DNA from: Chamaecyparis obtusa
Taxonomy: Eukaryota; Streptophyta; Pinopsida; Cupressales; Cupressaceae
Direction: 5' to 3'
Length of the DNA stretch: 64,000 nucleotides
NCBI GenBank assembly: GCA_027943335.1
Contig: BSBK01006031.1
Span: 899,501 to 963,500 of the forward strand
The notes under the pieces are model-generated. The model saw only the letters and a list, made by a program, of their open reading frames with translations. It ran no database searches and had not been told where the DNA came from. This document shows, piece by piece, positions 17,320 to 30,385 of the stretch. Made by a program: the position numbers and the translations under genes. Numbering within the stretch: the first letter of the stretch is position 1; each line of letters opens with the position of its first letter.

Positions 17320-18290
17320 TGTGAAAGATTTTTTATGGAAAGGCAATTTGAATGATAAGCCTAAAACTCCTGTCATTTCATGGGATAAAATTTGTTTACC
17401 AAAGGACATAGGGGGAGTTGGTCTACATAGTCTATTTGAAAGAAACATTATCCTTGGTGCAAAATTATCATGGAAGTTTTATGAGAATCCAAAAGCGCTA
17501 TAGGCTAGGATAATCAGAATTAAGTATCTAGATTGTGACAATCCGGCTAGGATCTTCACAATGAGAAGCCCACCTTTTGGGTTCTTCAATGTGGAACTTC
17601 TTGGTTTCTTGCAGATAGGTTATTCTTCCACACCTATCATGGATGGTCAATTCAGGAAATAGGGTAAGTCTTTGGGATGACTCGTGGAATGGGGTTCCCT
17701 CCTATTTCTTCCTATTCGGGAATCCTACCAAACACCTAGTTAGTTCTTGAGAATATGTGGGGGGGTAAGGTTAAAGATTATATTCATGTGGAGTAGTTTG
17801 GAGGAGTAACGATAACAAGTTGGAAAGATTTATCCTCTCTAAATTTACAACAAGATCAGAAGGATTCTCTTCTAGGAATTCTTGACCAAAGACCGATAAT
17901 AATAAATAATGAAGAGGATAAACTAATCTAGACTAAAGCAGTAAGTGGAAAATATTTAGTTAAAGAGGGATATATGTCTACAACAGAGAATAATAAGGGC
18001 TCCAAGAATCACATTTATTGCTTCTGTTGGCATTCATCAATTTTACCAAAGGCAGGTTCCTTCCCATGGTTGGCTTTACAAAATAGAATTCTTACAAGTG
18101 ATCGCCTATTTAGATTAGGAATTGTAGATAAATTCCATTGTGTCATGTGTGGTCAAGTGCAAGAAGATGTAAATCATTTGATGGTTTCTTGTGATTTTGC
18201 ACAACAAATCTGGTATTGGGTTTGTGGAAAGCTAAGTTGGCATGGCCCTTTACCTCCCTTTCTCTCCCAAGTATTATAGCAGTGGCCCCT
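17320..18290 (+). pseudogene. LINE ORF2 C-terminal region with zinc-binding (zf-RVT) domain
   Basis: The first part has the conserved FLWKG...WDKICLPKDIGGVGL and KLSWKFYENP segments that follow the reverse transcriptase in plant LINEs. The second part (about 17974-18279) is zf-RVT-like, with WHSSILPKAGSFPWLALQ, then RILTSDRLFRLGI, CVMCGQVQEDVNHLMVSC, and FAQQIWYWV. The Cys-X2-Cys and His/Cys residues are kept. Frame breaks and stops separate the parts (for example TAG after ENPKAL). This region is thought to act in RNA binding or target recognition. Confidence 0.85.
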
Positions 18291-18625
18291 TTTGCATAAA
18301 GGTTCTTTTTTTTGCAGCAATATGGAGGGTTATTCCAGCAGTAGTTGTTTGGTGCATCTAGTGGGAGAGGAATAAGAGAGTTTTTTTTGAAAAGAAACAA
18401 ATTCAGCAAAACAAGTATGTGTCATCTTGGAGAAGTCAATTTCAGAGATTGTAAATGCATACACGCGTAGATCCAAATCCCTCTCTTCCACATTCTCTTC
18501 TCAAGAAAAAATAATTTTTAAATGAATGGCGTCAAATTACTATCCCTTTCAAGGGAGTTCTTGTGGGAAACAAGTCTAAATCAAAGGTTAGGAAAGATGT
18601 CAAGTGGGAGCCCCTAGAAGATTAG

Positions 18626-19010
18626 TTCATAAAATTAAATTTCAATGGGGCATCCAAGGGTAATCCAGGTATCTTAGGGGTAGGGTATGTGTTATGAGGT
18701 CCTGATATCTTTCATGGAGGATGTAGCAAGATCCCGAATGGCTCTAATAATATTGCAGAAATCAGAGCTCTCCAATTAGGGGTAGAGTTGGCTATCAAAT
18801 GGGGGATAATGAAGATTCATATTGAGGGTGATTCTCAAATTATTACTTCTGCTCTGGCATCAAAAAAATCTACAATTTGGGAGATCCAGTACATTCTAGC
18901 TAAGGTAATTAATCTCCTATGTGAATTTGAAGAATTTAAAATTTTCCATTTTTATAGGGAAGCCAATGCAATGGTTGACTAGTTAGCCAATAGAGGGGCC
19001 TCACTAGATC
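18626..19010 (+). pseudogene. LINE ORF2 RNase H domain (catalytic Asp changed)
   Basis: A plant LINE-type RNase H fold can be read as FIKLNFNGASKGNPG, NNIAEIRALQLGVELA, KIHIEGDSQIITSAL and FHFYREANAMVD. The first catalytic residue is normally Asp in LNFDGASKGN; here it is Asn (AAT at 18644-18646), a G-to-A change. The Glu of AEIRAL and the Asp of GDSQ are present. A TGA follows GVGYVL, and a TAG follows MVD where Trp or Gln is expected. The domain removes RNA from the RNA-DNA hybrid. Confidence 0.88.
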
Positions 19011-19373
19011 ATGGGTCCTTGGAGTGGGAACATAAAGAGTTGTTACAAACTCTTATTAAGGATAATGCTTCTCTTAAAGATTCAAAGGAGTTGGAATTCA
19101 TATCACCTCATTAAAGCAATGGGGTGGAATGCATGGGGTATGGGACAAGTCTCATGTGTCTTTGGGTTCTATGGGCAGGCTTTTGGATCTACTTCATTTC
19201 AAGGTTCCTCATTGTTCTTCCGAGGCAAGGTGCTTCATGTTTATGTAATCTTTATTGTACTTTCTAGGATAGGGGTTTTGCTTCCTGCTTCTTTTCCCCT
19301 TGAGCCTTTTCGAAGTAGTTTTTTTAATAAAAAGTATAATGGTTTTGCCATTTTCACCAAAAAAAATAAAAAT

Positions 19374-22140
19374 CATATATTGTTATATTTTAAATATTAG
19401 ATTATTGCTTTGATTTTATTTAAATAAAATAATAAAAATAATAGTTTTTTAAAAAAAATTCTAAATTATTTATAAAACTCAAAACATAGTCCCATTCATA
19501 CAAAATAATTGTAGAAAAACTTATAAATATAAATATTTTGAAATTAAAAAAAAAAGCTTTTAAATATGGAAATGTTCTAAACAACACACTAAAACTAAAA
19601 CACATATGTGAGCAAGGGACGCTTAGATTTTTTTCGAGCTCTTCTTTTATATTTTATGGTTTAGTTGGACATGAAGTGTAATTAAAGCATGTGATCTCCT
19701 AGAGGCACGCTTGTAGGAAAGAAAAGAGATTTGACCCCTCATGAAAGGGAGCCATTCTAAATTTGCATTTTATGAACAAAATCATGTACTATTTAGTATT
19801 TTCATAAGATATAAATTTTTATCAATTATACATGTCTCCAAGTCTTATGAAGGCATCAAATAGAATTCTAGAATTTACCCAGCATATGTTTGATGAAAAG
19901 AAGAACCATTAGAGATTCTTTGAGAGGGTTAACATGTTGTCAAATATAAACACCTATAATACACCACATATGAGGCCTTGCAATTTTAGGGGTTCTCTCA
20001 AAAGAGGAGGGGACCTCCTAAAATTGGTGTGTGTTTAGCGCTTGGAATGATATACAAAGCTCTGAACATTATGGTTTCTCTTCAATGAGAAGCTACTAGT
20101 GATGCCATGACAGAGTATCATCTCATTTACTTTGTACAATTAAGCCTTGGGAATTCAAACTCCCTCCTCCTCTGTAAACACTCTTTGATTGGTGTTTTTA
20201 AAGGAACAATACAAGCCCACCTCTTAGAATTTATTTTCTTGGTGCCTTACATGAATGAAAAATTCTCTATTCTTAAGCTAATGTTTGGTGAAAGTGTCTT
20301 ATCTTATTATTATTTTCTTAGCTCTTTACTAACAAAAGCTTTGCACATTCCCATGTTTTTAAAAAAAATACAATAGCTTTCAAATTAAATTAACAATAAA
20401 AGTGAATGTTTTGAATTAAAATAATATTTGATTAACTATGGAAACTTTGTTCCTATCACCATAGGAATAACAACCTATTTTATTCGATTATGATTAATTC
20501 ATGCACTCACAAGCAACAAGAATAATATTCTATTGAACAAAACATACAAATTAAAAAGACATATGACATTATTTATTATTGTTATTATTATTATTTTAAA
20601 TCTATTAATAATAATATTATAATTTATTTATCATTATAGTCATTAATTAATATTAATTAAATCAATTAAATAAGAAAAGATTAATTTAGGGTCGTGACAA
20701 AACCATTCATATAACACCATGGCAAAAGTACCATAAGGAAACTTGTTTAGAGATGTCATATTTAAGCCTTTTTTTTGTTGTTGTTTGCAAGGACCGCATA
20801 CATGGTGATAGGTTCATTCCAGGTACATTTAGGTATTTCTGGATATTGCAAGTAAGCTTGATGTTTGAATGGAATGATAATTGCTTTTTATAGCAAATAT
20901 TTGAGGACATATTTATTAATACCAATACCAATGCAAAACAAAGACTAAGCATCTTCGATGACAAACAAAATGCCATGGTGGGGACTATCAAGTATTTTTC
21001 TAGAGGGATGAAAACACTGTCCAAAATTGGGCAGTCGGTTGTTTGAAGTGTTGCTTCAGGAACCAAGTAAATAAAAAATAATGTCATTTAGACTGATGTG
21101 GAGAGATGTTAATGCATGAAAAAAGAGATGTTAATGTTTGAAAATAATGGAAAAGGTACCACAATGAGGGTGCTAGAAACCGTTCAAGACACTTCCAATA
21201 ATGGAAAATAATGGATAATATAGCTACTTTTGGCCATTTGTACATCTACATTCAATTGGCTAAAATGGTGGGTCACATGAAACTAGCAAATCGGACACTC
21301 CAGCTAAGTGTTTACTTTAGCGATGACGTCCAACTTGTTTTTTCAATTCTTTCAAAGTGTAAAGCAATTTCTTTTGTTAGATAAATGCCACACCAGTGAA
21401 GACCATATATTATCGGAAGACGTGTTCATAATAGGCTGCAATGTTTTGGAGACACGTATCCCCATGTTTTTCTCTATAGGCATCCATCTGTCTTTTGCAC
21501 GCAATACAAGGACTTCGGTGGCATCTTAGAGAGTAGTTAACCTGTAGATGTAGAATGTCTAAAAATAATAGTCAGTTCTCTTTTCTCCAGTTTCACTTCT
21601 CACAATATTCTCGTTTCATTGCTGAAAGTATTCATAAAATGGTTCACATGCATTATCTATGCAAAAATTTGCAAGGTGTACTACATGCTATAGATATAGA
21701 AAATGTGCAATGCTGTGGAATTAGAGAATTTTAGGCATCTACTCCTATTTTATGTTAGGCCATGGCTAATTTTGCTAGTGGTTTATTTGGTTTCTCACTT
21801 AACAAATTTGGGAAAAAATGATAACAATCCAGGTAGGCTTACTTAGGGATCATGGGTAGGTGGAAACCTTAAAATAGTTCATGTGGTTGGCGTGGGCTTC
21901 CACATTTTGCATGAATGCATACTAGTATGTGGTCTCTGTTCATTTTGTTTTTCTCATTGTCTCTTTTCGGGTCTTTTTCTAACTGAGTTAATTCTTGGTG
22001 AGTTGCTTGATCTCGTGGATCTTCTCCTACCAAACATCTTGTGGCCAAAACATTGCATTCAATTTGATTTTTCAAAAAATCATAATCCTTACGAGTGAAA
22101 ATTAAGATTTAGGGTAGTGTGTCCATTATTGATTTCCATT
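19374..22140. other. Unassigned spacer
   Basis: No gene is recognised. There are AT-rich blocks at 19400-19610 and 20380-20690. Around 20890-21050 a plus-strand frame reads IFDDKQNAMVGTIKYFSRG without a family match. The sequence AGGGTCGTGACA ending near 20700 could be an LTR edge, since its complement starts TGTCACGACCCT, but no partner end was found. Confidence 0.4.
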
Positions 22141-22149
22141 TCATCAACG

Positions 22150-22798
22150 AAAACCAGAGCCTGAACCAGCGGATATTACTGAAGAAGAGAAAAATAAAAA
22201 AAGTATGGAAGGAAGATGCTCAGAAGGAAAAAGAAGCCAGAAATGTGGCATGCAAGAAGAAAGATTTTGAGAATGCCATTCATCATTATACAAAAGCAGT
22301 GGAGCTTGATGATCGGGATATTTCATTTCTCACTAACAGAGTAGTCGTTTACTTAGAGATGCAGAAGGTAGCTGCAACAATTTGCACTTGAATTATTTTT
22401 AATTTTCTTCTGGATAGGCTTAGAAATGGAATAGTGGTTGTGATGATATGTGAATTTATTTTTCTAGATATGTTGAGGAATGTACCAAAGACTGTGACAA
22501 GGCTGTTGAACGAGGTAGATAACTACGATCAGATTATAAAATGATTGCACGGGCATTGACTAGAAAAGGATCGGTCTATGTTAAGATGACTAAATGCGCT
22601 AAAGACTATGAACCGACAATTGAGTGTTTCCATAAAGCACTAACAGAACATCGCAATCCAGATACATTGAAAAGGCTAAATGATGTTGAGAAGGCAAAGA
22701 AAGATTTGGAGCAGCAGGAATATTTTGAAAACACATTCAGAAAAAATTTAAACCATCTGTGGTCAGAGATTTCCCTTTTGAGTGCAGGAGAAACTTAA
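22150..22798 (+). pseudogene. HOP/STI1 co-chaperone pseudogene, middle TPR region, intron retained
   Basis: HOP (STI1) couples Hsp70 to Hsp90 through TPR domains. The sequence shows EPEPADITEEEKNKKSME, then after a +1/-1 frame change near 22200-22215 DAQKEKEARN and KKKDFENAIHHYTKAVELDD, ISFLTNRVVVYLEMQK, all matching the start of the TPR2A region. A GT...AG intron of about 99 bp follows (about 22368-22467). The second exon has YVEECTKDCDKAVERGR, then a TAA where Glu is expected, then MIARALTRKGSVYVKM, KDYEPTIECFHKALTEH, RNPDTLKRLNDVEKAK and LEQQEYFE. After this, homology stops. The exon join is out of phase by one base. Retention of an intron argues for a fragment of a duplicated gene, not a reverse-transcribed copy. 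Only about 190 residues of a protein of roughly 570-590 remain. Confidence 0.92.
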
Positions 22799-24338
22799 TT
22801 TTTATTATTAATTTTATTATTTTTATTGAATACTAATTATTCAATTTTAAAATTCAATTTATTTTGCAAAATTCATAAATGAAACTAAGTTAAATAGTTT
22901 TATTAGATTTTAATACAATTTTAGTGAGCACAATTGTTTCATCATAAATTATGTTTTTCAAAATTAAAGATTTCTATTGAATTTTTATATAATTTCAGGC
23001 TACATAATTGTTCATTCTGAAGAATATTATGAAGAATGGAAAGAAACATTATGTAACATGTATATTTTTACAACCTAACAAATCAAATTATTAAAATTTT
23101 CAAAAATAATAATTTGATTAAAAACTACTATTATTTATCTATACAATCTATTATTAAAATATAAATTCAAAAATAATTATCATATTTATTAAAAAGTTGT
23201 AATTATTTACTTATATTTATATTTTAAAAGTTAAATTACAATATAAATAAATCCACACAATTCAATCTAGAAATACATATGCTATCTTAAAATAACTAAA
23301 TTTATAACATATTAAAATTTTAATAAAATTACTCATATTTATAATATAAAATTAATAAAATAATTAAATTTTTAAAAACTAAACATATAAATTATTAAAT
23401 ATTAAATTATAAAATGTTTTTTATATTACATTTTTATTTTATAAAAATAATAAATAAGAAATTAAAATAAATTGTTTTTTAAATTGAAAAAAATTGATTA
23501 TTACATAATATATTAATTATTACATAATATTTCCTTCCATTCTTAATATAAACAATTGTATTAGTTGAAATTGCATAAAAATCCAATACAAATATTTAAT
23601 TTAAAAAAACCTAACTTATGGTGAAACAATTATGCTATGTGAAATAGAATAAAAATCTAAGAAAAATATTTAACTTAGGTTCAAGTGTGGGCCCGCCAAT
23701 GTTAAGTCAGACTTAATTGTCCCGACAAAAACTATTATGAATTTTTAATAAAAAAATTGTAAAAAACTAAGCAAAAATATGAACATCCAATTAGAAAAGA
23801 GAAATATTCTTTAAAAAATAAAAATAAAAATAAGATGACTGCAGAACATTAAAAATGTAATTTAATCTTTTTGGAATGCACAGTGTTCGATGTAAACTAA
23901 TAGGAGATAATGCACCGAAAACATAAGTCTCTGCATATATAGGTGGGACTAATAAATAGGTAACTATTAATTATAATAATTTTTTTATTTCTATTTATTA
24001 ATTGTACATATAAGTACTATTATATATTTTAATTTGTATTGTAATAATAATTTTAATTATATATTATAATATATTATAAAACATAATTTATATGTAGCAT
24101 TATATAATAATAAGTATAATTTAATTGTAATATATTAAATATATGATATATTAATTATAAATTATATTATAAGTATATTAATTTTAGACAATTGAAATAG
24201 TTTTTGTTTTTATTGAAAATAACTAAAATAATAATTGAAGTATTTAAGAAAAAATGTTTAATAATATTTAGAATTTAAGTATATTTTATTGATAATATTT
24301 ATTCTTCATATTGTCATTATTGAATGTAATTTAATGTT
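22799..24338. other. AT-rich spacer, nothing recognised
   Basis: It consists of runs of A and T with few longer open frames. A GC-richer island (GTGGGCCCGCC) at about 23690 has no clear meaning. Confidence 0.6.
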
Positions 24339-25322
<984 letters not shown>

Positions 25323-25691
25323 ACAAAATTAAATCATTTGATAACTTATGATACTTTATCATTGATTAAGATAAATATTAAATGTCAATTGATAGTTCAC
25401 AAATATTCAAATTGAAATAACTAATAAGCCATATCATATACGTTTATGTTCACGATTCCAATGCAAATAAGAAAATCATTACAAATACAAAATCAAGATT
25501 TAGTTCATGATTCTTGATGTTTACAACAAAATGAGATGAAAAAAGAATAAATGACCTCTCTATTAGGATCATTTTAGGGTTTAGAGGAAAAAAAATAAAA
25601 ATTAAAAAGGTAATTTACACATTTTTTATTGTATTTTTGAGTTGAAAAATGTCAATTTTGATTATTTCTAGCAAACTAGGGCCCGAATACT

Positions 25692-25845
25692 TGGGGATGC
25701 ATCTTGGTGCACTCTAGATGTGCCTAGGAAGCTCATCAAAGGGTTGTGGATTCCCTGTGGATGCATTATAATGCATCCACAAGGAATCCACAACCCTGTG
25801 ATGCACTTCCTCAGCGCATCTAGAGTGTACCAGCACCCACATCCA
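25692..25845. repeat. Palindromic hairpin element, arms about 76 bp
   Basis: The centre of symmetry is in TGCATTATAATGCA at about 25768. Outward, TTGTGGATTCCCTGTGGATG pairs with CATCCACAAGGAATCCACAA, then AGGAAGCTCATC with the GATGCACTTCCT block, and CACTCTAGATG with CATCTAGAGTG. The arms have scattered mismatches, more toward the ends. The stem length suits a small MITE or a microRNA-precursor-like hairpin. The sequence is GC-richer than its surroundings. Confidence 0.75.
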
Positions 25846-27292
25846 CCTCTAGGCCTTCTAGGAGAGAATTGATAACTAAGAAAATAAACATTCATTATCA
25901 ACTTGCAACTAAGAATAATATCTAAATGGATCTACAAGCATTCTATTTGACCTAATGACTCTCAAGTTCTCAACTAAACTTGAAAGATCTAAAAAAATGG
26001 TCTAGAATAGGGGTGTTACTACATTTGACTATCGACCCCTCTTCTCAACTCATATTGTTCTTGAAAAACCCAATGATAGTCTATCATTGCAACATTCTAA
26101 AATATTCTTCCCAATACCTCCAATAAAAGGACTCTGGAATTATACATGATCTTTTCATAGAACAACTTCAAGCCCAATTTAGCCAATCCACCACCTACAA
26201 CCTCAACATCAATGGTATTTTTTTAATTTGTTAGTGCTCAACTGAATAGGAAAGCTAATCACTTGCTTTCCCTCAAAAAAAATGATGAATAATAGAAGCT
26301 TTCTTATAATAATCCCTAAGAGTAATTTTATCACTAAGACATTAGGTGCATGTAGAGGTAAAAGGTTAAGTCAAATATCTTGATACATCTAAAAGAAAGA
26401 AATTGACCAGTCTTCCCACTTTGATATTGCCACCCTGGCTTTATCTAAGATACAAACATGAAGATGTTCATCCATTTTTATCATAGAATGTAACAAGTAA
26501 TCATTCACCCTAGGATAGTTTTTCAATAGTTTTCAATTCTCTAACAATGGGTAATGTCTATAAACATGTGGTATTAAATGAACATTCTTATGATAATCCT
26601 ACAAGAGACCTTGTCTTTGCAAAAGCATGGTCCAAGCATGATGACAATTCTCATACCAAAATATATCATTATTATTTCTATTTCACATTATTAAGATGGT
26701 TGAGCATATATTCAACAAGCAAAGATAGAAATGAATCAATCTTTATTTTTGGGGAAAAATGTTCTTTTTCTTTAAGAGAAAAAGCTTCATTTTCAGTAGA
26801 CTCGACCATTATGTTTCTACAATCCATATTGTAAATTGAATCTAATTACTTCTACAAATAACTACTTTGAAATAGTAAACCATGAGTAAACATTTTCTTG
26901 ATGGTAATTATTCCTTGTGATTCTATCTCTAAATATTATTTATCGATCACTTTTGAAATCACTTGAAAGCCAATTTTTTGGCATGAGACCGCTATTCATG
27001 GATTGCTCATGCAATAAGTCTATTAATGAACAAGCATTACTAGTGACATAGAACTTCTAGGTATATAAGTCTATTATATTATCAAATGCTATTATAAAGG
27101 AGTAATAATCATTCATTTAGTCATTTTTGTTTGGATGTCTAATTATTTAGTTATTTATTTGGTCATTTATTTAGTCATTTTTATTTGGGTGACTAATTGT
27201 TTAGTCATTTTTAATTGTTTGACCTTGTGAGTTTACCCAATGACCAAATTAGTCATTTATTTAGTCATTTATACTTGTGAATTATAAATAAT
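25846..27292. other. Unassigned spacer with AGTCATTTA-rich end
   Basis: No gene recognised. From about 27115 to 27275 the words TTAGTCATTT and TTATTTAGTCATTT recur many times, leading into the palindromic element that uses the same AGTCA core. Confidence 0.5.
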
Positions 27293-27530
27293 TAGTAGAA
27301 TTTGTTCAGTTTTAGTCATGTGACTAAAACTTTTAGTCACATGACTAAAAATTTTAGTCACATGGTCATTTATTTTCCAAATATGATCAATTTTGGTCAT
27401 ATGACTAAAACTTTTAGTCACGTGGTCATTTATTTGCCAAATATGATCAATTTTGGTCATGTGACTAAAAATTTTAGTCACATGACTAAAAGTTTTAATC
27501 ACATAGTCATTTATTTGCCAAATTCTACTA
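27293..27530. mobile_element. MITE-like element made of TTTTAGTCAC/TGACTAAAA palindromes
   Basis: The terminal inverted repeats are TAGTAGAATTTG (27293-27304) and CAAATTCTACTA (27519-27530). Between them the near-palindrome TTTTAGTCACATGACTAAAA and variants (CACGTG, CATGTG or CATATG centre) occur about six times. They are separated by the unit GGTCATTTATTTGCCAAATATGATCAATTTTGGTCAT, present twice in full. Nothing is coded. The internal order reads similarly on both strands, so the whole element can fold into several alternative hairpins. Confidence 0.7.
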
Positions 27531-29885
27531 GTGCTTATTCCTATTTTTTAAGAGAAACATACCGTTAGAGGTTACCCTTTCTCACTTGTAAAACATGGAA
27601 TTGATTTGTAGATTCAGGGTTAAAATCTCAATAGTTTTGATGTAATGAGACATTTATAATTCTGAGTCAATTCTTTAAAAAATATGTTATAGAGGAAAAT
27701 TGTACTAACCACCATGTTTTTAAAATCTATTTCATAAATAAATCATCACATTTTTGCATAGACATTGATCTCATAGAGTAAAGAAACGCACCTCTAAAAA
27801 CAATCTAATAGAGAATGATATCACTTCATGGGTTCTACTGCTATCGTTTCATGGCTTTCAAGTTCCACTACTATTGCACAAAAAAATAAAAATGAAATAG
27901 TGTCACTTTGTCTTTTTTTTAAATGTCTGCCCACGACCATCATAATTGTGACATTGTAGATAGAGTTGCAATTGTGACGATATTAGGCAAAATTGCAAAA
28001 AAAACCACCAATTTCACAAAATGTGCCCCTCCGTTAGAAATGACCATCAGAAAAAAGGCTCAAATGTACTAGTGGGAATTGTCACCAACTAACTTCACTA
28101 GTGCACCAAAAAATATCTTCCATGTTGGGAGAAATTACAACACCCTACTAAGGGTATACTTGGTTAAGAGTATCGATAGCCTGGTTAGAACCTATTATAA
28201 AGTCCTATTAGGAACTACCCTGTTATGGGCTTTATAACTCCTTTTGAGAATCACCTAGTTAGAGGGATTAAACTTTAGACCTATGAGGATATTATGTACC
28301 ATGTTAGGACTAAAGTGGTTAAAATATTTTAATACTGATCCTATTATAACTTGTCTTGCGAAAGAACTCAATAAAACTGATTTGATAATAGCACACTCTA
28401 CGTGATAGATCCACTTCATCTCTACTCAAATCACTTCTTGGATCATAAACACTTTTCCTTCAATGATCATAACCATCAAAACATACAACCATCATTTTTT
28501 CCCTTCAATTTCATCTCTTATATAAATTTTTAGGTCGATGGAATAACCCTTAAAAGTGTTACTGATATCGGCCTCCAAAATCCATAAAAATTCATAAGAG
28601 AACACAAAAATATAGAAATTTGTGATCCACAAAAACATAGAATTTTTTTATCCATAATGTCATCTATTATTGGTGACTATTTCTATTTTTTGAATAGGTC
28701 TTACTATGATAGAATTCTATGTTAATGTCCATTAGTGTTATTAACATAAGAAAATCTTCTATATAAAAAATTATAGTTAACATGTATATGATTAAGAGGA
28801 GAGGGAGCAACATTATAAATGAATTTCAATTTCTTAAAATATTGAGTTTGCAAGAAAAGGAAAACTATAGAGTTAAGATATGTATAACTTATAATAGTTG
28901 CATATTTGTCAAAATAAAAACAATAATCTTTACATTTATGCTTTTAAAAAAGGTAAATATTCAAAATGTCAATGAAAAATCTTATAAAATATTGAATAAA
29001 AAATATAGAAATACTATATATTTTAATTGAGTAAAACTCATTTTAATAAATTTGTTGTATTCATTCTACTATTATATCAATATCTAATAAAAATTCTCCT
29101 AGATAACTACCTCTTAAGACTAACTACCTTTTAATGAAATGATGTTTCTTGTACCACTATAGAGATATAGTGATGTATCAAAAACTATATCACTAGAAAA
29201 GATTCGACAAAAATAGGAATCTTGTAATAGAAGTGGATAGAGTTTTATTTGTTAAAACCAAATTAGGGATACACATAGTGAAAGTAAAAGATGTAACTAA
29301 AGTACCATAAATATGTACAAATCCTACTTCTAATGATAATGCAGGATGTCTAGTAACAAAGACCATTATAGCTAAAGGGAAAAGCATGTTGATTTTTACT
29401 AGGCTTTCTTTGGGGGAGAAGCTAAGCTCCCGATAAATTGTCCATCATATGTCCCCATACTAGCAGGTACAAAAGGTACCCAAAAGGGTTGTTAGGGGCC
29501 ATTAGAGGGTGATCAGAGGCAGGCTGATGGGATAGTGATGCCGACGCTAGAATGTCTACTTTGTTGGCATATCTTAACTGAGTAGCCTAGCCCGTAACCA
29601 TAACAAAAAGTGTAGCCCCCTAATCAGACGGTCTAGTAACTATAACTGAGCAGTAACTTTAGCCCCCTAACCAGATCAGCTAACCATGGTCGACTAACTA
29701 GATCTGGTAACCGCGGTCTACTAACCAGACACAGTAACTATGGTTTACTAACCTAACAGGTAGGTGAGTTAGATGTACAAGAGTCAATGAGAAATAGAAA
29801 AATTCCTGCCATTCACATTTGGGTTGTGAACGGTCTGCGAGTTGGGGTTTTTAGAGCCAAGTTTTTTCATTTTATCAAGGGGCGT
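27531..29885. other. Unassigned, with possible old LTR remnant near 28.1-28.4 kb
   Basis: The stretch 28120-28350 has the repeated phrasing of plant Copia LTRs, with CTGGTTAGAACC, CCTATTAGGAAC and CCCTGTTATGGGC, like the ...TTAGGAG... blocks inside the LTRs at 33.8 and 38.1 kb. No ends or PBS are visible. Around 29600-29760 the words TAACCA(G/T)... and CCGCGGTC recur in a GC-richer patch with CCCCCTAA(T/C)CAGA repeats. Confidence 0.35.
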
Positions 29886-30072
29886 GGGCGTAACTAATTT
29901 CCAGAGCCAGTCCTTTTTTTTCAAGCAGGCGTAGCTAATTTCTAGATCCACTCCACTTTTTTCATGCGAGCGTAGCTGATTTCCATAGCCAGTCTATTTT
30001 TTTAAGTGGGCATAGCTATTTTCTAGATCCAGTCCTTCTTTTTTAGGTGGGCATAGCTGATTTCCAGAGCCA
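29886..30072. repeat. Tandem minisatellite, about 41-bp unit, 4-5 copies
   Basis: The units begin at about 29886, 29928, 29970, 30009 and 30050 (the last partial). The consensus is GGGCGTAGCTGATTTCCAGA followed by GCCAGTCC, a T-run and AGG/AAGC. Copies are diverged and lengths vary from 39 to 42. Confidence 0.8.
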
Positions 30073-30177
30073 TTTGTAGAAGATCTGGACATGTGAACAA
30101 CGTATGTTTGCAAAAAATTATTCTGTGTTTTCTGCGTTTTAATGGTGTATAGGGCATGACTAATGGGTTTACATTTT

Positions 30178-30385
30178 TTATCACCATGTGCAAGGTTTCG
30201 TCTATGAATTAGAGGCTTTGTTTTAGTAAATCCTTTCATAGAAGAGATCAAGTTGCAAGATTGTAGGGTTTCGGCCGCAAATCAGAGGTGTTATCACCGT
30301 GTGCATAAAGAGGGTTTTGGCTACGAATTGGAGGCTCTATTTCAGCATACCACTTCACAGAAGAGATCAATTTTCAATATTGTAG
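30178..30385. repeat. Direct duplication, about 114-bp period, two diverged copies
   Basis: Copy one starts TATCACCATGTGCAAGGTTT and copy two TATCACCGTGTGCATAAAGA. Both continue with a TACGAATTGGAGGCT-type block and end AGAAGAGATCAA...TTGCAATATTGTAGG. Divergence is substantial. Confidence 0.75.

Larger units (their letters stand above)
14016..19372 (+). mobile_element. LINE (L1-type) retrotransposon, 5'-truncated and degenerate
   Basis: In order it contains the tail of ORF1, an apurinic-type endonuclease, reverse transcriptase, a zinc-binding C-terminal region, RNase H and a short 3' UTR ending in an A-rich tail (CAAAAAAAATAAAAATC, about 19358-19373). This is the layout of plant L1 elements with an RNase H domain. 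The left edge is placed where the ORF1 frame opens (14016), just after AATAAAATCATATAATTATT. A similar word, AATAAAAATCATATATTG, follows the A-tail and may be the target-site duplication, although both are AT-rich. Many in-frame stops make it inactive. Confidence 0.88.

Noticed and set aside
20600..20702. LTR edge ...AGGGTCGTGACA
   Set aside because: Only one possible end is visible, with no partner TG end, PBS or polypurine tract.
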